A stretch of DNA of 64,000 nt from Treponema pedis (GTDB lineage Bacteria; Spirochaetota; Spirochaetia; Treponematales; Treponemataceae). Position 1 is the stretch's first letter, and the number at the start of each line of letters is the position of its first letter. This document shows, in pieces, positions 25,827 through 35,099 of this stretch. A program made the translations under genes and the position numbers. The DNA is taken from assembly GCF_017161325.1 (NCBI RefSeq), contig NZ_CP045670.1:2225367-2289366 (forward strand), in the 5' to 3' direction. Below the pieces are notes generated by a model. It did no database searches and was not told the origin of the DNA. It saw only the letters and a program-made list of their open reading frames with translations.

Positions 25827-27130
25827 TGAGCAAGTTTGACGGAATGAAAAATGTCGAGTTTATTTTGGAACAATTAAAAAAAGAAGGCGCCGACAAGGCT
25901 GCCTGTTCCGTAAATAAAAGCATAAAAAGCGAAATGAACATAGACTCGGGGAATTTAAGTCTTTATAGAACTACGGAAAACGTTTCCGTTGTAATAAAAT
26001 CCCTTATCGATACAAGAAAAGGTGTTATAACCGGAAACGATTTAAGCGATTCGGCAATTAAAGAAAATGCCTGTAAGGCCGTCGAGCTTTCCCGCTCTTC
26101 GGAAAAAGATGACGGTAACGATATTTCACCTATGCAGCCTGCGGAAGAACTTTCCGTCGGAGACATTGAACCCGATAATGAAAAAATGTATGAGCGCTTA
26201 AAAGAATTTTTGGATTATACGAAATCCGAATACCCTACTCTTCAATTAAACCAATGCATTTTGGACTTTACAAGAGATGAAAAAAATTATGCCAATTCCA
26301 ACGGTGTACGCTTTAAAGAAACTCAAGGCGTTTACTCTTTCGGTGCAATGTTTTTCGCAAAAGATTCAAAAGGCACAAGCAGTTTTAATTACAGCGGAGC
26401 CTCTCATCTTAATTTAAATACACCATTAAAAGACTGGGGCAATATAGATGAAATAATGAAACAAAACTGCGAACAAACGGACACAAAAACATTTGAAGGA
26501 GCCTTTACGGGGGACATTATAATTACTCCCGCAAGCGTTATGGATTTTATAAATACCGCAGTTTCTCTTTTTATGAGCGATATGCCCCTTATTACAGGCA
26601 CTTCAATTTGGAAAGATAAATTGGGAGAAAAAGTTATTTCTTCTTTATTTACGCTCCGCTCAAATCCCAGAAAACCGGGCATTGAACTTGAAAACCTTTA
26701 CACAAACGACGGGTTTAAGACACAAAACACAACACTAATCGAAAAGGGAATTTTAAAAAATTTCGCTTTGAGTTTATACGGAGCAAAAAAAACCGGTAAA
26801 GCCAGATGCGTTTCAGGCGGAGAAAGTTTAATCATAGAATGCGGAAATGAATCGAAAGACTCTATGATTAAAAACGTAAAACGCGGTATACTTTTAGGAC
26901 GTTTTTCTGGAGGCTCGCCCGCATCAAACGGAGACTTTTCAGGTATTGCAAAAAACTCGTATTTAATCGAAAACGGCAAAATAACAATGCCCTTATCCGA
27001 AACGATGATTGCAGGAAACCTTGTAAAAATGCTTTCGGAAATAATTACAGTGTCAAAAGAAAGAATAGATTACGGAAATACGATTCTTCCGTGGATTCAC
27101 TCTACGGGAATAACCATTTCCGGAAATTAA
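25826..27130 (+). CDS. pmbA: TldE/PmbA-type peptidase subunit
   Basis: 434 residues from the ATG at 25826 (MSKFDGMKNVEFILEQLKKE), which overlaps the tldD stop. It lacks the HExxxH motif, as TldE proteins do, and has the family's C-terminal SGGSPASNGDFSGIAKNSYL with the final MIAGNLVKML. Together with TldD it would form the heterodimeric protease, the TldE chain being the non-catalytic half. Confidence 0.9.
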   Translation: MSKFDGMKNVEFILEQLKKEGADKAACSVNKSIKSEMNIDSGNLSLYRTTENVSVVIKSLIDTRKGVITGNDLSDSAIKENACKAVELSRSSEKDDGNDISPMQPAEELSVGDIEPDNEKMYERLKEFLDYTKSEYPTLQLNQCILDFTRDEKNYANSNGVRFKETQGVYSFGAMFFAKDSKGTSSFNYSGASHLNLNTPLKDWGNIDEIMKQNCEQTDTKTFEGAFTGDIIITPASVMDFINTAVSLFMSDMPLITGTSIWKDKLGEKVISSLFTLRSNPRKPGIELENLYTNDGFKTQNTTLIEKGILKNFALSLYGAKKTGKARCVSGGESLIIECGNESKDSMIKNVKRGILLGRFSGGSPASNGDFSGIAKNSYLIENGKITMPLSETMIAGNLVKMLSEIITVSKERIDYGNTILPWIHSTGITISGN

Positions 27131-27148
27131 ATTTTTATTGGAGTAACT

Positions 27149-27412
27149 ATGCAAGTAAAACGGGAAGCGGTTTCCGGGACGCTTCAATCCAACGATTGTT
27201 TTGTCCGCGTGGAACCTGCACAGGAACTGGAGCTTAATTTAAAAAGCTCCGTAATGAGCGAATTCGGTGCCCAAATTAAAAGCGCCGTACAAGAAGTTTT
27301 GGATAAGTTTGAAATTAAAGCTTGCAAACTTTTCTTAGAAGACAAGGGAGCCTTGGATTGCACAATTAAGGCCCGTGTGGAAACGGCTTTGAGGCGCTCG
27401 GATGAAAAATAG
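27149..27412 (+). CDS. citD: Citrate lyase acyl carrier protein (gamma subunit)
   Basis: 87 residues, preceded by GGAG. Carries the phosphoribosyl-dephospho-CoA arm; Ser14 in SGTLQSND is at the expected attachment position. C-terminal DKGALDCTIKARVETAL matches the family. Its end overlaps citE by 11 bases, giving the usual citDEF order. The genes that make and attach the cofactor (citC, citX, citG) are not in this window. Confidence 0.95.
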   Translation: MQVKREAVSGTLQSNDCFVRVEPAQELELNLKSSVMSEFGAQIKSAVQEVLDKFEIKACKLFLEDKGALDCTIKARVETALRRSDEK

Positions 27413-28271
27413 AAGAAGTATGCTTTTTATGCCGGGTAACAACCCCGGAATGCTCGTTTCGGCGGACATACTCGGAGCCGATTCCGTTATTTACGATTTG
27501 GAAGACGCCGTAGCTCTGGATGAAAAAGATTCGGCAAGAATACTTGTACGGAACGCCCTTTCTTTTTTGGAGTTTACCCATTCGGAAATTACAGTACGCA
27601 TAAATCCCATCGATTCCCCCTATTGGGAAAAAGACTTGGAAGCCGTAATTCCCGTTTTGCCCGACGGCATAGTTATCCCTAAGGCTTCGGTAGATGCGGT
27701 TCATTCTATCGAACAAAAAATAAACGAAATAAAAAAAACTCATAAAATAACAAAGGACTTCCGCCTCCTTATGCTTGTAGAATCCGCACGCGGAATAATG
27801 GACATAAATTCCATTGCAAAGGCCTCGCCCTTAATTGAAGCCCTTCTTTTAGGCGGAGAAGATTATTCCGTGGATATGGGAATTCCGAGGACACGCCTTT
27901 CCAAAGAGCTTGAATATGCAAGGTTTTCACTTACAACTGCGGCACACGCTTATGCTCTTGATTCCCTTGATACGCCCTTTACCGATGTAGATGACTTTGA
28001 GGGCTTAAGGCTTGATACCGCCTTCAGTAAAAGCATAGGTTTTTCGGGAAGACTTGTAATTAACCCGCGTCAAGTTGAAGAAATACATAAAGTCTTTTCT
28101 CCCTCAAATACTGAAATTGAAAGAGCTCTTGCAATTTTACAGGCGGCGGAAGAAGCTGCAAAAAAAGGCTTAGGAGTATTCAGCTTTAAGGGAAAAATGG
28201 TAGATTTACCCGTAATAAAAAGAGCGGAAGCCCTAGTTAATTCCGCCCGCTCTTGGGGCTTAATAAAATAA
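27402..28271 (+). CDS. citE: Citrate lyase beta subunit (citryl-ACP lyase)
   Basis: 289 residues. Cleaves citryl-ACP to oxaloacetate and acetyl-ACP. RRSMLFMPGNNPGML at the N-terminus, DSVIYDLEDAVALDEKD with the Mg-binding Asp/Glu, and LLLGGEDYSVDMG are family hallmarks. TIM-barrel fold of the HpcH/HpaI superfamily. Follows citD with overlap and precedes citF by 12 bases. Confidence 0.96.
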   Translation: MKNRRSMLFMPGNNPGMLVSADILGADSVIYDLEDAVALDEKDSARILVRNALSFLEFTHSEITVRINPIDSPYWEKDLEAVIPVLPDGIVIPKASVDAVHSIEQKINEIKKTHKITKDFRLLMLVESARGIMDINSIAKASPLIEALLLGGEDYSVDMGIPRTRLSKELEYARFSLTTAAHAYALDSLDTPFTDVDDFEGLRLDTAFSKSIGFSGRLVINPRQVEEIHKVFSPSNTEIERALAILQAAEEAAKKGLGVFSFKGKMVDLPVIKRAEALVNSARSWGLIK

Positions 28272-28283
28272 AACGGAGACAAT

Positions 28284-29783
28284 ATGAAAAACATACTTGG
28301 AAGAGAAGGGCTTGATAATCCCTTTAAGGGAGCCTTTGCAAATAAAAAGAACAATAAATATAATATCACGAAAAACGTAACACCGGTTTTCGGAAAAACC
28401 TTAGCCGAAGTCTTGGACGAAATCAATCCTCATGACGGAATGACCGTAAGTTTTCATCACCATTTAAGAAACGGGGACTATGTTCTCGATATGGTAATGC
28501 GGGAATTTCAAAAACGCGGAATAAAAGACATAACCGTAATGGCATCTTCCATTTTTCCCTGCCATGAAATTCTTGTCGATTTAATGAAAGACGGAACCGT
28601 TACCGGGCTTATTACTTCTTATATGTCAGGCCCTGTTGCAAAAGCCGTAAGCAGGGGCGAATGTAAAAACCCCGTAATTATGACAACACACGGCGGAAGA
28701 CCGAGAATGATTTTGGAAAAAGAAGTCTGTATAGATGCAGCTTTTTTAGCGGCGCCAGCAGTAGACGATGAAGGAAACATTTCAGGCTCGGAAGGAAAAT
28801 CTTTTTGCGGCTCTTTAGGCTATGCCGTTGCCGACGCTCAATGCGCAAAACATACTGTAGCCATTACAGATTACCGCACAAAAAAAGTAAAAAACGCCGA
28901 CATTAAAGGCTGTTTTGTAAATACCGTTGTAGAAGTCGAGCGTATAGGAGACCCTACAGGCATTGTAAGCGGAACTACTCAAATTACAAAAGACCCGATA
29001 GGATTAAAAATTGCCCGCAACTGTAGAACTTTAATAGAACATTCGGGGCTCTTTAAAAACGGATTCAGTATGCAAACGGGGGCAGGCGGTATTTCACTTG
29101 CAGTTGCAAACGAAATGTACGGTGCAATGAAAGAAAAAAATATAAAAGGCAGCTTTGCTTCAGGCGGAATCACCGGCTATTTTGTTAAAATGCTTGAAGA
29201 AGGTTTATTTGAAAACCTTTACGATGTTCAGTGTTTCGATTTGGCCGCCGTAGATTCAACCGAAAAAAATGCAGGATCCCATCATAAAATTTCGGCGGAT
29301 ATGTATGCAAACCCCAATAATCCCGAACACGTAGCGGGTAAACTGGACGTTGTTATTTTAGGGGCAAGTGAAATTGATTTGGATTTTAACGTAAATGTAA
29401 CTACGGGCTCCGACGGAATTATCTTAGGCGGCTCCGGCGGACACGCCGACACCGCAGCGGGGGCAAAACTTTCGATTATAGTTTCAAAATTGTTTAATGC
29501 AAGAGTTTCGTGCTTAGTCGAAAAAGTGCGCACGGTAACAACCCCCGGCGAAACGATAGATGCCTTTGTTACAGAACGGGGAATTGCAATTAACCCTAAA
29601 CATTCCGACCTTATTAAAAAATTAAAAGAAGAAACCGATTTGGAAATTAAAACAATGGAAGAACTGAAAGAAATTGTAGAGAAATTTACAGGCAAACCTA
29701 AGGTCCTTCCTCGGTCGGAAGAAATTATCGGAATAAGCACTTACCGCGACGGAACGGTTTTAGATGTAATAAATAAGGTTTAA
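28284..29783 (+). CDS. citF: Citrate lyase alpha subunit (citrate:acetyl-ACP transferase)
   Basis: 499 residues. CoA-transferase-type enzyme swapping acetyl for citryl on the carrier protein. TVSFHHHLRNGDYVLDMVM and, later, GGSGGHADTAAGAKLSIIV and RTVTTPGETIDAFVTERG mark the CitF family. Completes citDEF. In anaerobes this lyase permits citrate fermentation; acetate and oxaloacetate would be the products. Confidence 0.96.
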   Translation: MKNILGREGLDNPFKGAFANKKNNKYNITKNVTPVFGKTLAEVLDEINPHDGMTVSFHHHLRNGDYVLDMVMREFQKRGIKDITVMASSIFPCHEILVDLMKDGTVTGLITSYMSGPVAKAVSRGECKNPVIMTTHGGRPRMILEKEVCIDAAFLAAPAVDDEGNISGSEGKSFCGSLGYAVADAQCAKHTVAITDYRTKKVKNADIKGCFVNTVVEVERIGDPTGIVSGTTQITKDPIGLKIARNCRTLIEHSGLFKNGFSMQTGAGGISLAVANEMYGAMKEKNIKGSFASGGITGYFVKMLEEGLFENLYDVQCFDLAAVDSTEKNAGSHHKISADMYANPNNPEHVAGKLDVVILGASEIDLDFNVNVTTGSDGIILGGSGGHADTAAGAKLSIIVSKLFNARVSCLVEKVRTVTTPGETIDAFVTERGIAINPKHSDLIKKLKEETDLEIKTMEELKEIVEKFTGKPKVLPRSEEIIGISTYRDGTVLDVINKV

Positions 29784-29834
29784 AAAACGAAAAATCGCGA
29801 TTTATAAAAATAAATTTTGTTTTAAGGAAAAATA

Positions 29835-31601
29835 ATGGCATATATTTTGGGTACAGCAGGGCACGTGGATCATGGAAAAACCGCATTGGTAAAAAAACTT
29901 ACCGGTATTGACACCAGCCATTTACCTGAAGAAAAAAAACGAGGAATGACAATAGAATTGGGTTTTGCTTCTTTACAGGACCCGGTACACGGTACTGTAG
30001 GCATAGTAGATGTTCCGGGGCACGAGCGGTTTATACGGAATATGGTAGCGGGTACTTGGGGTTTGGACGCCGCTCTTTTAATAGTTGCGGCGGACGACGG
30101 GTGGATGCAAATGTCTTCCGACCACTTGAGGGTATTAAAAGCAATGCAAGTAAATTCGGTTCTGCTTGTAATAACAAAATCCGATTTGGTTGAACGGGAA
30201 ATGCTTGAACTTTTAATTGAAGATGCCGCCGTACATTGCGAACGAATTATCGGAAAAAGACTGCCGTCCGTTGCCGTTTCTTCCCTTACGGGAAGCGGCA
30301 TGGAAACCTTAAAATCCGAAATAACGAAACTTTTATCATCGTCGAAAAAACGGAGTTATGATACGCCTTTTTTATATGTCGATAGGGTCTTTGTTTTAAA
30401 AGGCATAGGCACTACAATTACAGGAACCTTACGCGGCAAAAAATTAAAAGTAGGAGACAGCCTAACCGTTTATCCTTCTTCGGAAGAATGCAGAATTAAA
30501 TCTATACAAAATCATCATAATGATGTAGAAGAAATAGAACAAGGCTCCCGTACGGCATTAAATTTAAAAATAGGAGAAAAAACCGAAATAGAGCGCGGAA
30601 TGCTCCTTGCGGATAAAAATACCGTTTCAATTTTAAACGGAAAAGAATTACTTATCCGAGTTGATGAAGTATTTTTTAAAAACGGAGTAAAAAACCATTC
30701 GGAGCTTGAAATAGCATTGGGAAGCGCTCATGCAATAGGTACCGTACATTTTAACCGATTCGACAAAACACTTGCCCGGCTTTCTCTTGAAAAACCTCTG
30801 GCATGCTCGTGGAATCAAACGGCCGTTTTGATAAGACACGGAGGAAGCGAAATATTGGCTTCATGCAGAGTACTTGCGGCCTTTGAAAGCTATAAACGCA
30901 TACAGTTTAAAGAAGCCTTTGAAGTTTATAACGGAAAAGAACTTCCTTCGGTTTTCAGTTATAAATTTAACGCCGAAGGTTTTTTGGAAAATACCTCCGT
31001 TAAAAGCGAAGAGCTGTGTACCGATAAAAACGAAATTACGGAATATTCCGGAATCCGATTTTTAAAGAAAAAACTTATCGGCTGGGAAGAGTTGATTTTA
31101 AAAACCGCAAACGGGAGTCAGGCGGGCTTTACAATTGATGAAGCGGCTCTTCCTCTTCCGCCTAAGGTAAAAACCGCCGTTTTTAAAAAACTTTGCAGTG
31201 AAAACAAACTTGAAAACGACGGTTATATTTTTAAACTGAAAGGACGCACGGAAGAAGATATTTCCAAAAATGCGAAACTTCTTTTAGAACTTGCATTTAA
31301 AGCGGGTTTTAACGGCATAGAAACCGATAAGATAAATATTCCGCAAGCAAGAAAAGAAGCAAGAGATTTAATTAAACTCGGTAAGCTCATTTGTCTTGAA
31401 AATTTTTTACATTATCATAAAGATTTTTATGAAAAGGCGGTAAAAAATATTTTCGATAAATTTAAAACAGGAGGCAAATTTACAATTGCGGAGGCAAGGG
31501 ACGCTACAGGGCTTTCACGCAAATACATACTTCCTATTTTAAATTTACTTGAAAAAGAAGGCAAATTAAAACGCGACGGAAACGACAGGATTGTTTTATA
31601 A
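29835..31601 (+). CDS. selB: Selenocysteine-specific elongation factor
   Basis: 588 residues. Delivers Sec-tRNA to UGA codons preceding a SECIS hairpin. N-terminal GTPase with GTAGHVDHGKTALVKKL (P-loop), EEKKRGMTIELGFA (switch I), DVPGHERFI and TKSD. Two beta-barrel domains follow, then the C-terminal winged-helix repeats that read the SECIS hairpin. Implies that the organism makes selenoproteins. selA, selC and selD are not in the window. Confidence 0.95.
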   Translation: MAYILGTAGHVDHGKTALVKKLTGIDTSHLPEEKKRGMTIELGFASLQDPVHGTVGIVDVPGHERFIRNMVAGTWGLDAALLIVAADDGWMQMSSDHLRVLKAMQVNSVLLVITKSDLVEREMLELLIEDAAVHCERIIGKRLPSVAVSSLTGSGMETLKSEITKLLSSSKKRSYDTPFLYVDRVFVLKGIGTTITGTLRGKKLKVGDSLTVYPSSEECRIKSIQNHHNDVEEIEQGSRTALNLKIGEKTEIERGMLLADKNTVSILNGKELLIRVDEVFFKNGVKNHSELEIALGSAHAIGTVHFNRFDKTLARLSLEKPLACSWNQTAVLIRHGGSEILASCRVLAAFESYKRIQFKEAFEVYNGKELPSVFSYKFNAEGFLENTSVKSEELCTDKNEITEYSGIRFLKKKLIGWEELILKTANGSQAGFTIDEAALPLPPKVKTAVFKKLCSENKLENDGYIFKLKGRTEEDISKNAKLLLELAFKAGFNGIETDKINIPQARKEARDLIKLGKLICLENFLHYHKDFYEKAVKNIFDKFKTGGKFTIAEARDATGLSRKYILPILNLLEKEGKLKRDGNDRIVL

Positions 31602-31646
31602 TAATGCCCGATTTTATCTCCTTTATCTACTTAAAATAACCCGTAA

Positions 31647-31682
31647 AAATTTGCAGGTTCCTTTCGGAACCCGCAAATTTTT
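31647..31682. terminator. Bidirectional terminator between selB and the dksA-like gene
   Basis: AAATTTGC-A-GGTTCC, loop TTTC, GGAACC-C-GCAAATTT: a 14-bp stem with one mismatch, T-rich on both exits. Serves the convergent pair. Confidence 0.85.
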
Positions 31683-32040
31683 ATTTACGAACCTTTTTCT
31701 CGTCCTTACTTTGACAGGCTATACACTTTAAAGCATAAGGCAAAGCCTTAAGCCGCGCTTCCGGAATCATGGCATTACAGCGTATGCACTTTCCGTATTT
31801 TCCCGCATGTATCCTATCCAATGCGGAATCTATTTTTTGAAGTTTTTTTACATTCGACTCGCCTATAAACTCAAGCATAGCTCTGTCCGTACTGTACGAA
31901 GCTAAATCCGCAAAGTCCTTAGGAATCGTGTTTTCCAGCGTATCTTCATACTCCTCATTATTCTTTTTTATTGAATCAAGAATTTCATCTCTTTCATTCA
32001 TCAAATATTCTTTCATTTCTTCAATAAAACTCTTTTTCAT
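31681..32040 (-). CDS. DksA/TraR-type zinc-finger regulator
   Basis: 119 residues. Long helical N-terminal part, then a C4 zinc finger CIRC…CIAC with 17 residues between the Cys pairs, and a short basic tail. The family binds the RNA polymerase secondary channel and modulates promoters, often with ppGpp. Start preceded by GGAG. Its promoter overlaps that of infA (32054-32109). Confidence 0.88.
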   Translation of the reverse strand: MKKSFIEEMKEYLMNERDEILDSIKKNNEEYEDTLENTIPKDFADLASYSTDRAMLEFIGESNVKKLQKIDSALDRIHAGKYGKCIRCNAMIPEARLKALPYALKCIACQSKDEKKVRK

Positions 32041-32053
32041 CTATCTCTCCTAG

Positions 32054-32082
32054 TTGACAATTTTCTAAATAGACTTTAGAAT
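32054..32082 (+). promoter_or_regulatory. infA promoter
   Basis: TTGACA (32054-32059), 17-nt spacer, TAGAAT (32077-32082). The GTG start is about 70 bases downstream of the expected transcript start. Confidence 0.8.
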
Positions 32083-32109
32083 TATACGTCTGAATTTGAA
32101 AAAAAGCAA
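32081..32109 (-). promoter_or_regulatory. Promoter of the dksA-like gene
   Basis: On the minus strand TTGCTT (32104-32109), 17-nt spacer, TATAAT (32081-32086). Its -10 shares two bases with the infA -10, so one polymerase should exclude the other. Confidence 0.7.
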
Positions 32110-32158
32110 GCGTTTTAAAAAACTTTTTGTTTTTTTTTCATTTTTTTTTGGAGGTTAT

Positions 32159-32377
32159 GTGGCTAAAGAAGAAGCAATTGAAGTTGAAGGTACGGTAAAA
32201 GAATCTTTACCGAATACAATGTTTAGAGTAGAGTTAAAAAACGGGCATATTATATTAGCCCACTTATCGGGAAAAATGCGCAAGCACTACATTAAAATCG
32301 TCCCCGGCGATACGGTAAAAGTAGCCCTATCGCCTTACGATCTGACCCGCGGAAGAATAGTCTTTAGAGAACGCTAG
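32159..32377 (+). CDS. infA: Translation initiation factor IF-1
   Basis: 72 residues from the GTG at 32159, exactly the standard IF-1 length, with GGAGG four bases upstream. A longer frame from 32096 would add an implausible Lys/Phe-rich leader. [20 protein letters not shown] and [20 protein letters not shown] are the OB-fold signatures. Binds the ribosomal A site during initiation. Confidence 0.96.
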   Translation: MAKEEAIEVEGTVKESLPNTMFRVELKNGHIILAHLSGKMRKHYIKIVPGDTVKVALSPYDLTRGRIVFRER

Positions 32378-32390
32378 TTAACCGCCTTAT

Positions 32391-32957
32391 TTAAAAGACA
32401 GACTTTATATCGCGGATTCCTTTTACAATAAGCGAAAACGATAAAATAAGACCGAATATACCGAAAAACACCGCAGTTCGAATCAATAAAATTCCGAATA
32501 TTATTGAAGCGGCACCGTGAATAAAAGTGCGTAAACCGCTGCGGTTATTTTCGTTTTGCCCTTTTTGCCTCTTTCCGGTTTGTTGTTCAGTCCATGCTTT
32601 AAACCAATCAAACTCAAAAGAATCTTCATAATCGGATTGTCCGTATCGGTCAAACGGATTTTCTCCGAAAGGGTTACCGTTTTTTCTTGAATTACCGAAA
32701 GGATTTCCCGTTCCGTTTGAAGCGTAATTTCCGCGGCCGTAAACCGAAGAAAACCTTCCCGAATCGTAGCTTCTCCTTTTTTCCGTATCGGATAAAACCG
32801 CATAAGCTTCATTTATCTTTTTAAAACGCTCTTCAGCCGTCCTATCTCCGGGATTTTTATCAGGGTGATATTTCATTGCAAGAATACGGAAAGCCTTTTT
32901 TATTTCTTCCCCGTCGGCATTTTCAGGCACATTTAAAATATCGTAATATGTTTCCAC
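32391..32957 (-). CDS. J-domain protein with membrane tail
   Basis: 188 residues, GTG start sharing its first G with the pyrH stop. J domain at residues 3-67 with YHPDKNPGD (HPD triad that stimulates DnaK). A Gly/Asn/Phe-rich linker follows, then about 45 hydrophobic residues ([20 protein letters not shown]) at the C-terminus. No zinc-finger or C-terminal DnaJ domains, so a specialised membrane-tethered co-chaperone rather than DnaJ itself. Confidence 0.85.
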   Translation of the reverse strand: METYYDILNVPENADGEEIKKAFRILAMKYHPDKNPGDRTAEERFKKINEAYAVLSDTEKRRSYDSGRFSSVYGRGNYASNGTGNPFGNSRKNGNPFGENPFDRYGQSDYEDSFEFDWFKAWTEQQTGKRQKGQNENNRSGLRTFIHGAASIIFGILLIRTAVFFGIFGLILSFSLIVKGIRDIKSVF

Positions 32958-33652
32958 TATCCTATTACCGTCCCGTTAAAAGGTTTATCATTAAGAATAT
33001 TTTCAAGGTTTTCTATATCTTTCCCCGAAGCGCAAATAACTTTTATTCCCGCTTTTTGTGCGCGTAAACTTGCTACAGGGTCAAAAGGGCTGTTTTTTCC
33101 GGGTACCCATTCGGTTCCGACAATTTTTATAAAATCGGCCCACGAAATGGAGTCTATCGGGCTTGCTTCAGGATTGGTTTTAGGGTCGTCCGTATACACC
33201 TTTGCAATATTCGAAAGATTAACTACGGTTTTTCCCGAAAACCTTTCCGCCAAAAGAACGGCATCATTATCGGTGGAAAAACCCGGCTTCCAGCCGGCTG
33301 CAATAAGCACTTGCCCTGCAAACACCTCCACCGCCGTGGGGTCATAAACTACAGGATTGGGACAAAGGTCGGAAAAAACGGCTTTAACCAATTGGGCATT
33401 TAAACGGGTTGCGCTTATGCCTATCCAATCTGCTTCATCGTTTGACACATTTCCGCCGCTTAAAGCTGCAATCTCGTTATAAGCATTTTGGTAAACTCGT
33501 GCAGGGCCTCCCCCGCCTATTACCATTATCAATTTCCTTGATGAATCCTTTGCAAGCCAATTTCTTATAGACTTTGCAAATTTATTTAAAAAGTCGGTGT
33601 CCGGCTTATCGGGAGCGACAATAGAGCCTCCTACGGATAAAACTGTTACCAT
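32957..33652 (-). CDS. pyrH: UMP kinase-like amino-acid-kinase family enzyme
   Basis: 231 residues from the ATG at 33652, chosen because GGAGG stands upstream; a longer frame to 33769 would overlap acp[12 protein letters not shown] and [15 protein letters not shown] are nucleotide-binding loops; [14 protein letters not shown] and [16 protein letters not shown] match UMP kinase, in the form resembling the archaeal type. Would phosphorylate UMP to UDP. Confidence 0.85.
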   Translation of the reverse strand: MVTVLSVGGSIVAPDKPDTDFLNKFAKSIRNWLAKDSSRKLIMVIGGGGPARVYQNAYNEIAALSGGNVSNDEADWIGISATRLNAQLVKAVFSDLCPNPVVYDPTAVEVFAGQVLIAAGWKPGFSTDNDAVLLAERFSGKTVVNLSNIAKVYTDDPKTNPEASPIDSISWADFIKIVGTEWVPGKNSPFDPVASLRAQKAGIKVICASGKDIENLENILNDKPFNGTVIG

Positions 33653-33755
33653 AAACTTCCTCCGTAAAATAATATAAGATATTTTTAAGTTAAATTCAAG
33701 AATAAAACGAATCGGGATAATTTTTGATACAGGGATTATCCGATAAATTTCTTCT

Positions 33756-34130
33756 TTACTTTCCTTCAATTACTACAATTGCGGCCGCCGTATTTTTTTC
33801 ATGACTTAAAGAAAGATGAATTTTTTCGGCACCGCTTTTTTCAAAGATTGTAAGAGCCGAACCGAAAAGAGTCAGCTCAGGTTTACCGCTGTCCGTATTT
33901 ATAACCGAAATATCTTTTAATTTCATACCTTTTAAACCGGTACCCATAGCCTTCCCGAAAGCTTCCTTTGCCGCAAACCTTGCGGCAAGCGAAAGAGCTT
34001 GCCCCTCACCTCTTTTAAAAGAAGTTTCCAGCTCACTTGAGTTAAAAAACCTTTCCGGAAGCCCTTTTACGGTAAGCCAGCTTTTTATGCGGTCAACATT
34101 TACAATATCTATTCCTACACCCAAAATCAT
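33756..34130 (-). CDS. acpS: Holo-acyl-carrier-protein synthase
   Basis: 124 residues, normal length. Transfers 4'-phosphopantetheine from CoA to ACP. GVGIDIVNVDRI holds the metal-binding Asp; RFAAKEAFGKAMGTGL holds the catalytic Glu and Lys; HLSLSHEKNTAAA closes the fold. Lies 6 bases downstream of ybbR. Confidence 0.95.
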   Translation of the reverse strand: MILGVGIDIVNVDRIKSWLTVKGLPERFFNSSELETSFKRGEGQALSLAARFAAKEAFGKAMGTGLKGMKLKDISVINTDSGKPELTLFGSALTIFEKSGAEKIHLSLSHEKNTAAAIVVIEGK

Positions 34131-34136
34131 TATGGT

Positions 34137-35099
34137 TTAATTGTTTGAACCGGAAGATTCCCGCTCTCTTACTTCAATCTGAATATTTTTAGGATTCGCA
34201 TCTACCAATTCAAGCTTGCCCGGGATTACGGCCTGTACCGGCAAACTGTAAATACCCGGTTTTACAATATTCCCGCAAGACACTCTTAAAGTATTTATAG
34301 ACGGTTTCCATGCCGATACTGCCGTTTTTGCACCTTTTATAGTTACGTTTCCTAAAGGAACCTGTGCGGCAATTTCAAATTTATCCGCCAAGCCGTCAAA
34401 ATAAAGATTTATATCCATAAAAGTTTTTATTTCCAGCATTTCCCTGATTTTAACCGAATACGAAATTCTGCTGTTTCCCGCAATTAAAATTATAGGGTCA
34501 GGATTTAAAAGGTCCGTCGTACCGGAAAATCCCGTTCTTTTGTTTTCAATTTGAATAGAGTTGGTAAAAATATCTTCCATTTTTGAAACTATGGATTCAG
34601 GCCCCGTAACTTCAATACTCGGAGGGTCTATTACCGTTTCATATACCTCATAATTTTGTTCGGGGAAGCCCTTAAAAGTCAGTTTAACATTTAACCTTTT
34701 AGAAACGCTTTTTTCCAAATTAAGCTTAATTTCCGACGGTTCAACGGTTATTTCCAAGGGGCTTATATCCAAAGCAAGCCCCTGTCTGCGCGTCCGAATC
34801 GGTATTTCATGTTCGCCTTCCGAAGGAATTGAAGAAAAGTCCAAATATGCTACAATATCATCTTCACGGATAGTGGAAATACCGGCAGCCTCTCCCCAAA
34901 TAGATACTTTCACCATACGCGGTATAGCGGCGGAAGGAACCAAATCTCCCGAATTTTCTATTATTAGAGGAACCGAAAAATATCTTTTCTCCAACAAACT
35001 GTTTTTATAGAACTGAACCAAAACAAGAGCGAAAACAAAGCTTAATACCTTTGCAGGCCAATTTTCCAAAAGCTTTTCAATATTCTTAGATATTTTCAT
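34137..35099 (-). CDS. YbbR-domain protein (CdaR-like regulator of CdaA)
   Basis: 320 residues. N-terminal membrane anchor (KVLSFVFALVLVQFY) and several YbbR beta domains outside the membrane. Its start lies 14 bases inside cdaA, the usual pairing with the diadenylate cyclase whose activity CdaR proteins modulate. Sequence conservation is low, so the assignment leans on context. Confidence 0.82.
   Translation of the reverse strand: MKISKNIEKLLENWPAKVLSFVFALVLVQFYKNSLLEKRYFSVPLIIENSGDLVPSAAIPRMVKVSIWGEAAGISTIREDDIVAYLDFSSIPSEGEHEIPIRTRRQGLALDISPLEITVEPSEIKLNLEKSVSKRLNVKLTFKGFPEQNYEVYETVIDPPSIEVTGPESIVSKMEDIFTNSIQIENKRTGFSGTTDLLNPDPIILIAGNSRISYSVKIREMLEIKTFMDINLYFDGLADKFEIAAQVPLGNVTIKGAKTAVSAWKPSINTLRVSCGNIVKPGIYSLPVQAVIPGKLELVDANPKNIQIEVRERESSGSNN

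Noticed and set aside
29835-31601. Selenoprotein gene near selB
   Set aside because: I found no UGA-interrupted reading frame with recognisable flanking homology in the window.
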